DNA from: Diphasiastrum complanatum
Lineage: Eukaryota > Streptophyta > Lycopodiopsida > Lycopodiales > Lycopodiaceae
NCBI GenBank assembly: GCA_029204225.1
Contig: CM055107.1
Span: 50,485,227 to 50,549,226 of the forward strand
Reading direction: 5' to 3'
DNA length: 64,000 nt
The position numbers and the translations under genes are program-made. Positions 21,162 to 31,203 of the stretch are shown piece after piece (the stretch's first letter is position 1; each line of letters starts with the position of its first letter). A model generated the notes under the pieces. The model searched no databases. It had not been told where the DNA came from and saw nothing but the letters and a program-made list of their open reading frames with translations.

Positions 21162-22211
21162 GCCAAAATAATCAGCAACTCTGATAGCATATTAAATGCT
21201 TCAGAAAATGAAGATCAGCTCTGGCATAGGAGAATGTATCATCTGAACATGCGGAGCCTATATTACATGAGCAGAAAGGACATAGTCACAGGTCTCAAGA
21301 TTTTAAAGCTCGAAATCGAGTTCTGTGAAGCCTATCAGAAAGGCAAGCAACATCAGAATCCACTCACACATGAGAGAAGAAGAGCCAAGGAAGTTCTTGA
21401 GCTCGTCCACGCTGATGTCTGTGGCCCGATGAAGGTGGATTCGCTCTTAGGTTCGAGATATTTTCTAACATTCATAGATGATTACAGCCGGATGCCCACA
21501 ATCTACTACTTAAAGAAGAAATCCGAAGTGTTTGATTCCTTCAAGAAGTTCGTGGCATTTGCAGAGCGACACACCTTGAAAAAGATATAGATCCTTAGAT
21601 CTGACAACAGAGGTGAATACAAAAGTAAAGAATTCTCAAGATTCTACGAAGAACAGGGGATAGAACACCAGTTCACTCCTGCATACACACCGGAATACAA
21701 TGGTATTGCAGCAAGAAGAAACAAAATGCTAGTCGAAGGAGCCAGATGCATGATGGCACATGCTCAATTGCCAAGTCAGACAACAAGTCCATTATTGGAG
21801 GATGTACAATGGCGTGCAGAGCTGCAATCATCTGGATATACATAAAGCAAACCTTGGTGGCTCAATCCTCTTGCGAAGCTGAATATGTTGCAGCTTCAAA
21901 GGTAGAAAATGAGGTAGTGTGGCTGCAAATGATGCTGGAGGCAATTGGGATACCACAAAAAGGGCCAAGCATGATGAAGATGGACTCTCAGAGTGCCATC
22001 TATCTATCCCAGGATCCTGTCTTCCATTTAAAGACAAAACACATACCTCTGAAATACCATCACATTCGAGATTTGATCTTGAAAGGAGAGCTCCAGGTCC
22101 AGTATATAAAATTTGAAGACATGATTGCAGATCTGCCTACAAAACCGCTTGACAAGCCACTTTTTGCCAAGCAAAGAAAGGCAATCGGATTAAACGTAAA
22201 AAACTGCAAGG
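21162..22211 (+). pseudogene. copia D integrase joined directly to RNase H (RT deleted)
   Basis: Pre-integrase (LWHRRMYHLNMRSL) and integrase core (LVHADVCGPMKVDSLLGSRY, TFIDDYSRM, ILRSDNRGEYKS) are followed by CMMAHAQLP. Near 21770-21780 the sequence jumps to RNase H (SDNKSIIGGCTMACRAA). From 21746 an open frame of 228 codons runs through RNase H (VAQSSCEAEYVAASKVENEV, YLSQDPVFHLKTKHI, ADLPTKPLDKPLFAKQ) and into the 3' LTR. The catalytic Glu region of IN reads NGIAARRN, with Ala replacing Glu. A stop lies near 21588. Confidence 0.88.
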
Positions 22212-22401
22212 TTCAAGAGGGAGTGTCAGAAATGGTGAGCTCTTGCAACTTTGTCGTAGCACGAACACAAGCGAAGGTCGAACGAGAACAATTCACAACA
22301 GTCAACGTGCCTTTACTCGAAGCACGAATGATTCACGAATCATTCGTGAATCATAAATATACCTCCAGGTGCATAAACCGCAAACCGCAAAGGGATGCAA
22401 A
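22212..22401 (+). repeat. copia D polypurine tract and truncated 3' LTR
   Basis: ttcaagagggag (22212-22223) is the PPT. The LTR starts TGTCAGAAATGGTGAGC at 22224 and matches 19078 onward until about 22401 (cgcaaagggatgcaaag), where it is cut. About 665 bp are missing. Confidence 0.83.
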
Positions 22402-23412
22402 GGTGGAGTTTCTTTTTGGAATCACAACTTGAGACCCTATCACTCTTGAACAAATCTAGAGTGATGGTACAATTGATTTCAACCTCTCACCTTGCATATC
22501 ACTCCTTAATCTATGATTTTTGGCAAAATCTCTCTCAACTTCAACGTGCACTCAAAAAATCAGAGAAAATCATTTAATGCTCCTAATTCAAGCTTCAATT
22601 TTAATTTTTTGGCTGATCTAATCCAAGAACTAATCAAGGGATTAGATTGTCTATAGAAAATGCTTGATTTTGCACTAAAAATCTCTCAAATTGAGTGTGT
22701 GAGTTAAATTGTGCAAATTTTTGGATTTCTCAGCCAAAACCAGAGCTGTACGACCTCACACGTGTGAGAAAAGTTCCTACAGCCCACAACAAGTTTTGGT
22801 CCAAAAATTATGGGGATATCTATCAAATCCAACTTGCTACCCAAAATTTGACTAGTTTCCTAAAACTTGTTAATTTTGGCTTTGATTTGGATCAACCTTA
22901 TTAATTTCAATAAACCTCTTGAACTTGGCTCTGATACCATGTGGAAAAGTACAATATGGACCAAGAGTGGATCCTAATCTGATCCTCAAGAGGGGTTAGA
23001 TGTTAGATTTACTTGATCTATCAATCTACAAAAGATTAAGATCAATCTAGATCAATTCTAGACATAAAATCCTAACAAGAACAATCATTAATGAAAGTAA
23101 ATGTACTTGCTGGTTTCACACGTGTGAAACCCTGTCAGAGTATGGACTCCAACCTGAAAATCAAGTACACTATGATAGAATCTCAAAACAATCAAAACAA
23201 ATGTAGACAAATAGAGAGAATTACACAAAATTGCATTCAAAATCAAGACTGTTGTTTCATAATGATTATGGCCAAATGTGGCTCTACATATACAATAAGT
23301 GAGAGCTCGTCATACTGACTAGTTTCACACGTGGGAACAGGCTCCACACATGTGTGTTTATCTATATACAAGATTTTTGGCCTCTACCAAGCTTATTTTT
23401 ACATTTTTCACA
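22402..23412 (-). mobile_element. 5' end of a minus-strand retrotransposon N (leader, PBS, LTR)
   Basis: gctctgatacca at 22928-22939 is an iMet PBS on the minus strand, adjoining an LTR whose plus-strand edge is TGTGGAAAAGTAC at 22940. The LTR ends at 23412 (tttttcaca) and is 473 bp; a related solo LTR at 29998-30831 is 834 bp, so this copy has lost about 370 bp in the middle (near 23318). 22402-22927 is leader without coding sequence. The rest of N is absent. It contains the palindromes ctcacacgtgtgag (22755) and gtttcacacgtgtgaaac (23113). Confidence 0.75.
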
Positions 23413-25501
23413 TCTTTGTGATCTACTTTTCTTCGCATGGTATCAGAGCTTTGTTGCATGCTATATTTGGAAGAGCAGGCAATTCTAGTGAGTGATTTGG
23501 AGGACAAGAGAGCAAATAAAGCTCTACATGTGATCAAGATGAATGTGACTAATGAACTTCTCAAGGAAGTTGGTAAGTGCACAATATCAAGTGAGGCTTG
23601 GGAATCTTTCAAGACGATTCATGAATCCAACTTTACATCTAGGGTCCTAACCCTAAGGAGACAAAATTTTCAAAGTCTTCAAAAGAAGGATGGAGGTGCG
23701 ATTTAAGGCTTTGAGTGATGAATTAGCATGCATTAGTGGAAGAATTAAGGACGTGGAGCTTGTTGAAGTTGTTTTTAATGGCTTGTTGGATGATCATGCT
23801 AATTTGGTGCAAAGCTTTACTATTAAAAAAACATTGCCAATTATGGAGGATTTTTAAGAGATCTTGGTGAATGAGGAGTTTAAGTTTCTATCAAGAGGTG
23901 GATCTACTTCTACATCTCAAGTTGGAGAGGAGGAAGCTATGTTCATCAAAGGAAAGTTCAAGGGCAAAGGCAAAAGCAAGTGGTCAAAGGGTCAAGATCA
24001 AGGTCAGCCTTCTACTTTTGTTGGAAAGAAGAAAGATAGATACAAGTTAAAAAAGAATTATTGAGGAGTCAAAGGACATTTTGCAAGTGATTGCTTCAAG
24101 AAGAAGAGAGATCAAGGTGAGAAGCAAATTAATCTAACTCTTGATGAAGATGGTGTTGATGAACAAAATTCAAATGCTGTTTTTCTTATGTCATCTTGCT
24201 TGTTGGGTAATCAAGGAGATATTGATCCTTGTTGATGGATTGATAGTGGAACTACATCACATATGACATATCATAAGGAGTATTATTCATCATTGATGGC
24301 ATTTTAAGGTGACAAGAAAGTGGTCTACATGTCCAATGATGGTGAGTGTGCAATCAAAGGGATTGGCACAATTTCTATTTCCCTCTCTACTAATAGAAAT
24401 ATGAATTTGAAGGATGTTTCATTCATTCCATCTATCACTAAGAGGCTTCTTAGTGTGAGTCAAATGCTTGACAAGGAAATTCAAAGTGGATTTTGATGGT
24501 GATGCCTGTTTGATCAAGAAGGAGGATAAATTTATTACAAAAGGGAAGAGGCAAGGTAAGTTGTTCAAACTTGATGCTTTGGTTGTTGCTAACCAAGTTG
24601 GAAGTATGGCAAAAGAGAAATTGTCAATGTAAGAGGTATGGCACAAGAGATTGGGGCATCTCAACTACAAGTCATTGGAGGTGATGGCAAAGAGGCAAGT
24701 TGTGTTTGGTCTTCCCAATTCTTTAACAAGCTTGAATCATGTTTGTGAGCAATGTGCTTTATCAAAGTCACATAGGTTGCCTTACAAGAGATTTATATCA
24801 GGGTCACATAAGCCTTTTCAACTTGTGCATTCAAATTTTAGTAGATTTTGTTGGGTGTATCTACTACAAAACAAAGATGAGGTGTTTGATGTCTTTTTCA
24901 AGTCCAAGATTGCAAGGGAGGTTCAATTTTCTACAAAGATCAAGTGCTTGAGAAGTGAAAATGATGGTGAGTACCTTTCTACCAAGTTCAAAGCATTTTG
25001 TGACGCAAATGGAATCAAGAGGGAGTACACAAGCCCAAGGACACCACAACAAAATGGAGCGGCCGAGAGGAAGAATAGAACCTTACGTGAAGGTGCCAAA
25101 GCCATGAGGTTAGGTGCAAATCTTCCTAAATCCTTTTGGGATCAATCTTTGTTGTGTGCTATTTTTCTATACAATAGATGGCCGAGTGTGGTATTGGATG
25201 GAAAAACCCCTTTTGGGGTCTTGTTTGGTAGGAGGCAGAGTATCAAATTTTTCAAAACTTTTGGATGCATTTGCTATATCAACATAACTCTTGATGATAG
25301 GATAAAGGAGGATCCATCTTCAAGAAAAGGTATTTTTGTTGGTTATAGTGAGGTGAGCAAGGCTTACAAAGTGTTTATGCCTTCAACTAAGAAAGTGGTC
25401 ATAGGAAAATATGTCATTTTTTATGAAGGAAACTTTCCAGAAGTGACTTCAAGTGGTGGCGTGGATGTTGGATACAACATTCTTGATGTTGATGAGATTG
25501 A
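23413..25501 (+). mobile_element. Ty1/copia E, truncated at both ends
   Basis: Only about 25 bp of its LTR tail (ending cttcgca) remain before an iMet PBS at 23438-23449. Gag, protease and integrase remnants follow, and E stops at 25501 at the LTR of element F. RT and RNase H are lacking. Confidence 0.8.
23438..24232 (+). pseudogene. copia E PBS and gag remnant
   Basis: tggtatcagagc at 23438-23449 is followed at once by coding-like gag, without the usual leader and gag N-terminus. ANKALHVIKMNVTNELLKEV is the copia capsid motif. A frameshift near 23700 and stops near 23858 and 24062 break the frame. The zinc knuckle keeps KGHFASDC but its Cys-X2-Cys half is lost to a TGA. Confidence 0.77.
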
Positions 25502-25556
25502 TGATAAAATTCCAGCAAGTTCACACATGTGGGAAATGATCCTCAAGTGTGAATGA
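24233..25556 (+). pseudogene. copia E protease and integrase
   Basis: The protease site WIDSGTTSHMT is intact (about 24236-24270) but has stops on both sides. The integrase open frame 24651-25556 has the zinc-binding CEQCALSKSHRLPY, then a deletion of about 25 residues (LVHSNFSRFCWVYLL) which also turns the first catalytic Asp into Asn. The second Asp region reads LRSENDGEY instead of the usual DNGGE. The Glu of NGAAERKN is kept. The last 18 codons are translated from the adjoining LTR of F. Confidence 0.83.
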
Positions 25557-26295
25557 TCTTGTTAAGCTTTGTGTTTAGCACATAATTTGACTCTAGATTG
25601 AATATCAAGATCTAGTACAAGAATTTATGACCAAAGCACAATCTAGCATGCTAATAATCAAAGAATGATAGCATTCAATATCAAAAGAGAAGAAGTACAA
25701 GAATTTAATGCATTAGCGTAATCCTCTACTCGAATTAGAGAGAGAAAGATAGAGCAAAATTCAAGAAAATAATAGGATAGATCCAAATTGACATGGAATA
25801 GCCTCAAAGCTTGGTTCTTCATAAAAAATTATGAAGGAGCCTACACATATTTATGGAGATTGGAGTAGCTCGAGGTAGAACCATCTCTTTCCTACTTTCA
25901 TCCCCATCTAAAAGTGAAAATTAGCAAACTAGTGACATTTGTCACTTTACATGCATGCATTTCTACCTACTTCTACCAAGTGTTAAATTCTAAACTAGAA
26001 TTGTCCAAATCACGATGCATGTGTCCAATTCACTTTGTGCATGCCTTGCATGTCACTATGAAACACTTACAATCATTGCATGTGATGTGCCACGAGTTTC
26101 TACAAGCCCATTATTGGCATTTTTATGTCTACATTCTATATGCATGTTGTATATGACCAACTAGACTCAAGAAACCATGTAGCTCGAGTTTCTTCTAGGC
26201 CAAATTTGGCATTTATAATATGAAACATTACATACACATAGAAAAAACTTTGCCAAAAGCTAAAGTCAAGATAGATGATTTTTCATTTTTCAACA
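25502..26295 (-). repeat. 3' LTR of copia F
   Basis: Matches 45083-45878 throughout ('caagatctagtacaagaattta', 'ttggttcttcat', 'cacgagtttctacaagc', 'gtcaagatagatgatttttc'). It has cacacatgtg near the TGA edge. Confidence 0.87.
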
Positions 26296-26309
26296 CTCCT
26301 CCTAAAAAT

Positions 26310-26901
26310 TAATCTATGTTGACTTGAATATGGATCTTGGAATTAATCCAAGATTGGCTCTATGCTTGATGAAGGAATTTTTGCTCAAATGTTTGGTGAG
26401 TAAATCTGCAGTACATGATGATATGTCGATATGCTCCAAGTAGATTTCCCCTCCAATGAGCTTCTCTCTCACAAAGTGATGTGCAACTTTGATGTGTTTG
26501 CTCCTTGCATGAAATATTGAATTGTTGGCAAGGGCTTGTGCTAAAATATTGTCACACATGATCAATCGTAGATCATCTTCCTTGATAGTCATTAGCTCCA
26601 AAAGCAACCTCTTGATCCAAAACACTTATTTTGTTGTAGTAGTAAGTGCCTTATATTCAGCTTCACAAGATGAGAGTGATATGGTATCTTGCTTTTTGGA
26701 AAGCCAAGATATCAAATTTCCTCCAAGGTATATGACATATGCACTTGTAGATTTCCGATCTACTTTATCACTAGCAAAATCCGAGTCAAAATAGCCAACA
26801 ATAGAAAGATCTTCAGTTTTGTATAACAAACCATAATTATAAGTTGAAGATATGTATCTAAGTACCCTTTTGGCCATTTTCCAATGATGAATAGTAGGAT
26901 T
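26310..26901 (-). pseudogene. copia F RNase H
   Basis: On the minus strand: NPTIHHWK at the broken edge, WKMAKRVLRYISSTYNYG, SIVGYFDSDFASDKVDRK, ISWLSKKQDTISLSSCEAEY, then after a frame change LRLIMCDNILAQALANNSIF and ADLLTKHLSKNSF. RNase H removes element RNA from the RNA-DNA hybrid. It is 5'-truncated at 26901 by the B' LTR. Confidence 0.86.
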
Positions 26902-28001
26902 TGTAGAACACCTGATCAGACAAATCTCGATTCTACTAACAAAGTGTGCAGTTTACTTGACACATGATGAGAAAGAAATGAATTCGAACTCGAAACATTT
27001 CTATTCATGATCAGCCTTGAAGGATTCACGAAATTTATCTTGTAGTCAACTCAAAAGATTTGTGAAGTATTCACGAAACAGTTTTTTGTAGAAGCTCATG
27101 GTTTTCTTGTTGAAGCTCGAAAGATTCGCAAACAAAATCTTGTCGCGAAATATTTTGTTTCTTGTTCAAACTCAAAGACTGTCATCTATCGCAAACAATT
27201 TGCAAAAGACAAAAAATGTCGCAAAGAGACAAGTGTCGCGAATAATTCGCAAGACACGAAGCTGTAACGAAGAGATGGACTGTCACGAATAATTCACGAA
27301 CAGAAATTATTCGACCCTGGCAACAGAACGTCTATTTGAATATCAACCATCGTAAACCGTTAGATCTACTGTTACAGAAATAAAAGACCAAAAGACTTGT
27401 AAATAAAAGACCAAAAGACTGTCCTGTAACAATATAAATACATGTGCACTACTCGTTGTAACTAGCTCACACTGAAGAGACTCTCAGATTCATTCAATCA
27501 GAGACACAACAACGAGATGAAATAGCAAGAGATGTATACTGATTCAGATTCAGAATAATAAATTTTTTTTTTGATCAATAGTTTCTATTTGTTTAAAGTT
27601 GTCTTAAGTTGTCTCTTAATTATGCATATTATTTTCGCTCGCATATTCAATTAAGGCAAATATTGTTCTATTAGTACATAAATCAGATTATAGACCTGAT
27701 TGAATACATTGACATGAGTTTGATTTATTCAAACTTTCATCGTGTTCTCTATGGAAGAATAATTACTATTTTTCCTATAGTACTACTAGAGCGAATTAGT
27801 GCTGATACAGTGGTATCATAGCATATGGGATCGGAACTAATGTAGTGATATCAGAGTAAACAGAGTCGATACAATAGTATCTTCATCGCACCTCTCTCAA
27901 CATTCTTCATACATCCATCAACAAGCCGCATCTAGAGTTATTCAGAAAATAGAAGATGTCATCGATCAGCAATATTCAGGCTAAGATCACTACGATCTTG
28001 G
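26902..28001 (+). mobile_element. copia B-family fragment B': LTR, PBS array and gag start
   Basis: The LTR (TGTAGAACACCTGATCAG at 26902 to CTATA at 27779) matches 16456-17400, with TATAAATA at 27433. PBS-like units follow at 27780, 27810, 27845 and about 27876, then gag leader sequence like 13395-13503. It is cut at 28001 by the LTR of G. It sits within RNase H of copia F. Confidence 0.86.
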
Positions 28002-28303
28002 TGACACAATTTCCATAATTCTCACAAGTGTGAGAATGATCCACAAGTATGATTGATCTTATTGGCTAGACTTTTTCAAGCCACCTCAATATGTCTAATT
28101 GTGCCACCTAGCCTTTTCATGCATTAAATGTGGCATGCAAAGCACAAATGGCAATTCCTATGGTAGCTCGAGTTTCTACTTCTACCTACCTTGAATATTT
28201 TATTCTAAGATGGGTCTTTACTAAGCCAAAAGAGCTCAATTCATCTTTGGCATTTTTAGGCCCCTACTTACAACATTAGATAGATTTTTCCAATATTTTG
28301 ACA
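28002..28303 (-). repeat. 3' LTR of copia G (302 bp, apparently chimeric)
   Basis: On the element strand, bases from TGTCAAAATATTGG match the LTR of copia I (55210 onward) for about 230 bp. The last 60-65 bases (aagatcaatcatacttgtgg ... tgtgtca) instead match the end of the F/H LTR family. Confidence 0.78.
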
Positions 28304-28318
28304 CTCCTCCTAAAAATG

Positions 28319-29740
28319 TATCTAATGTGGATCAAGCATCGATCTTGAGATAAGACCAAGATTAGATCTATGCTTTGAGAAGGCACTTTTGCAAAGTGGC
28401 TTTGTGAGAAGATCAACAATACATGAAGATGTGTCAACGTGTTCCAAGTTGATTTCACCTCCAATGAGCTTTTCCCTTACAAAATGGTGTGCCACTTCTA
28501 TATGCTTGGTTCTTGCATGAAAAATAGGATTGTTTGCAAGAGCTTGGGCCGATATGTTGTCACATTTGATCAAGGGAAGATCATCCTCTTTGATGCACTT
28601 TAGCTCCATGATTAACCTCTTGAACCAAAGCAGCTCTTTAGTTGTTGTAGTGAGTGCTTTGTACTCGGCCTCACAAGAAGATAGAGATATGGTATCTTGC
28701 TTCTTTGAAAGTCAAGACACAAGATTGCCTCCAAGAAAAATAGTATATGCATTAATGGACTTTCGATCCATTTTATGACTTACAAAATCGGAGTCCGAAT
28801 AGCCAACAATGGTTAGATCTTCATTCTTGTACAATAAACCATAATCTTGAGTAGAAGATACATATCTTAGAACTCTCTTGGCCATCTTCCAATGTTGGAT
28901 CTTGGGATCTTGCATAAATTGACTCAATTTGTGCACACAATAGCTCAAATCGGGTCTAGTGATAGTAAGCCAAATTAAAGAGCCTATAAGACTTCTGTAA
29001 AGTGTGATGTCCTCGAAGGATCTTTCATCACCTTTAATAGGATCTTTTACATGTTGCTCCATGGGAGTATCTATGCCTTTACAATTTTGCATATTGAATT
29101 TTCTCAACATAGAAAAGACATATTTAGATCGACAAATAAAAGCATACTCTTCATGAAAATCAATCTCAAGGCCTAAAATGTAATGAATCTCTCCTAGATC
29201 TTGCATTTTAAATGATCTTCCTAATGCATCTTTAGTTTCTTGAACTAGCATCAAACAACTTCCACTAAGAATAATGTCATCTACATAGATTAGAAGAATG
29301 ACAATATTACTACCATCAATTTTTAAGTACATAGAAGGATCATAGTCACTAAGCACAAATCCTAATGAAAGTAGAAAGTTGTTGAGTCTTGAATACCATG
29401 ATCTAGGTGCTTGCTTCAAGCCATAAAGACTTCTAAATAGCAAACACACCTTAGATTTATCCTTGATAAATCCTTGAGGTTGTTCCATGTATATCTCCTC
29501 CTCAAGATAGCCATTCAAAAAAGTGTTGGAGACATCAAGTTGATACAATTTCCACTTAAAAAATAAGGCAAGAGAGATTATGATTCTTATTGTCACCATC
29601 TTTGCTACAGGAGCAAAGGTTTCTTCATAGTCAAGGCCATATATTTGTGCAAAGCCTTTAGCACATAATCTTGCCTTGTACTTGTTGATGGAGCCATCAT
29701 GATTGTACTTGATCTTGAACACCCACTTGCATAATGCTTT
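28319..29740 (-). pseudogene. copia G reverse transcriptase and RNase H
   Basis: One minus-strand frame runs from about 29740 to 28322 interrupted only by TGA at 28712-28714, where relatives have Trp (ISWLSKKQD). RT motifs in order: INKYKARLCAKGFAQ, YEETFAPVAKM, LYQLDVSNTFLNGYLEEEIY, SLYGLKQAPRSWY, the intact catalytic IYVDDIILSG, MQDLGEIHYILGLEI. RNase H: ITRPDLSYCVHKLSQF, IVGYSDSDF, DTISLSSCEAEY, ALANNPIFHARTKHIEV, LTKPL. It lacks the N-terminal end of RT, integrase, protease and gag. Confidence 0.92.
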
Positions 29741-31203
29741 TGAACTTTGATGGTTTATTGCGGTTTAAACGATCAGTTCTATCTTAGACAAGCATAGAGT
29801 AAAACACATTCACCTTTTAAAACCGTATCCATATAATTACTTCCAAACCATGCTAATAAACTCTGGTCACAAGAGTTCTTGCTTTCACTAAATGTCGATA
29901 ATCGAAAATCAATCCTTCCCTTGATTAACCCCACAACATATGACATTCATTATTATAATTCTCAACTGAACTCTAGTTCATGCTTAAAAACCCGATTTGT
30001 GCAAAAAGTACAAAAATGACCAAGAGTGGATCCTAATCTGATCCTCAAGAGGGATTGGATGTTAGATTTACTTGATCTATCAATCTACATAAGATTAAGA
30101 TCAATCTAGATCAATTCTAGACATAAAATCCAAACAAGAACAATCATTTATTGAAGGTAAATGTACTTGCTGGTTTCACACGTGTGAAACCCTGTCAGGG
30201 TACGGACTCCAACCTGAAAATCAAGTACACATTGATAGAACCTCAAAACAATCAAAACAAATGTAGACAAATGGAGAGAATCACTCAAAATTGCTTCCAA
30301 AACCAAGATTGGTGTCTCACATTGATTATGGCCAAATGTGGCTCTATATATACAATAAGTGAGAGCTCGTGGTACTGATCATCCCTCTGATCCCACATGT
30401 GTGAAGGTTCTTTGTCATATGATGATTCATCATGCAAAACTGACACTTGGACAAAACCTTCTATTTTGAGCACTTTTGGTCCATTTTCCTTCTATATGGA
30501 GATCTACTTGGAAATCTTCTAGAATTCAAAATTCACCTGCTTCAGCTTATTCCACACGTGTGATCTGTCCTCTACACATGGGATATGACACCTAACCAAA
30601 ATATTTGGCTCATGCAATCAATAGATTGATGCCATGTGTCATATATCTAGAAAACTAGTTTTTGGCCTTTTTAGCCACTAGAACTTGAATTAAATCATAT
30701 GTACAACCTATATGATTATGGTACATGTCAAGTACACTATTTTCACATGTGGGAACAAGCTCCACACATGTGTGTTTATCTATATACAGGAATTTTTGGC
30801 CTCTACCAAGCTATTTTTTGCATTTTTCACACGATTCACTACCAAACCTTACAAGTAGTCACCAATGTAAATGAGTACAACTGAAAATTACAACCATCAG
30901 CAACACTTAAATCTGTAGGACCTCAGAAAAACTTGACGTAATTAGTCCCTCAACAAGCTTACTTCCCTAGACCATTCATAACAACCTCCTTCAAAGTGTA
31001 AAACCCTATCATACACATCTCACATCCCATTCCAATTTAAGTTAAGAGCTTACAAACAGAACTTCAAGAAATGGAAGTGACTAGAAAGAAATTTCAAGTC
31101 AAAAACTCACCTCAATGTGCAATTAGGTAGTCGTTGCGTGGAAACTCTAGTCATGAACCTTGTAGCAAAAATCAGAGCTAGGCATGTTGACGCAGTTTTC
31201 CTT
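29741..31203 (-). repeat. fragment of a gypsy-K-type LTR, carrying a solo LTR
   Basis: Pieces 29741-29997 and 30837-31203 together match, in reverse complement and at roughly 90-95 percent by eye, bases about 36505 to 35880 of the K LTR. The match continues across the solo LTR inserted between them. Confidence 0.87.
29998..30831. repeat. solo LTR of the N family with perfect 5-bp TSD
   Basis: Edges TGTGCAAAAAGTAC and TTTTTCACA, 834 bp. cgatt flanks it on both sides (29993-29997, 30832-30836), and the uninterrupted K LTR has the single site (tgattcac in reverse complement). No PBS, PPT or coding sequence adjoins. It carries gtttcacacgtgtgaaac at 30173-30190 and further cacacgtgtg cores. Orientation by comparison with N is minus. 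Confidence 0.92.

Larger units (their letters stand above)
19078..22401 (+). mobile_element. Ty1/copia retrotransposon D, internally deleted
   Basis: 5' LTR, iMet-type PBS, gag, protease, integrase, RNase H, PPT and the first 178 bp of the 3' LTR. The 3' LTR breaks off near 22401, where the unrelated element N starts. The whole RT domain is missing. The left flank aactt (19073-19077) would be one TSD copy; the other is lost. Confidence 0.87.
25502..26901 (-). mobile_element. Ty1/copia F, 3' end (minus strand)
   Basis: 3' LTR at 25502-26295 (794 bp; plus-strand edges TGATAAAATTCC and TTCAACA), PPT on the minus strand at 26296-26309 (rc of ctcctcctaaaaat), then RNase H upward to 26901, where the LTR of B' interrupts it. 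The LTR is the same family as that of copia H (45083-45878). Confidence 0.86.
28002..29740 (-). mobile_element. Ty1/copia G, 3' half (minus strand)
   Basis: 3' LTR 28002-28303, minus-strand PPT 28304-28318, then RNase H and RT up to about 29740, where a gypsy-K-type LTR fragment abuts. This is the best preserved element in the window: one in-frame stop in about 1400 bp. Confidence 0.87.

Noticed and set aside
23091-23318. 75-codon ORF, similar to one at 30151-30378
   Set aside because: The similarity is due to both lying in the same LTR family; the frame begins at different contexts and has no coding features.
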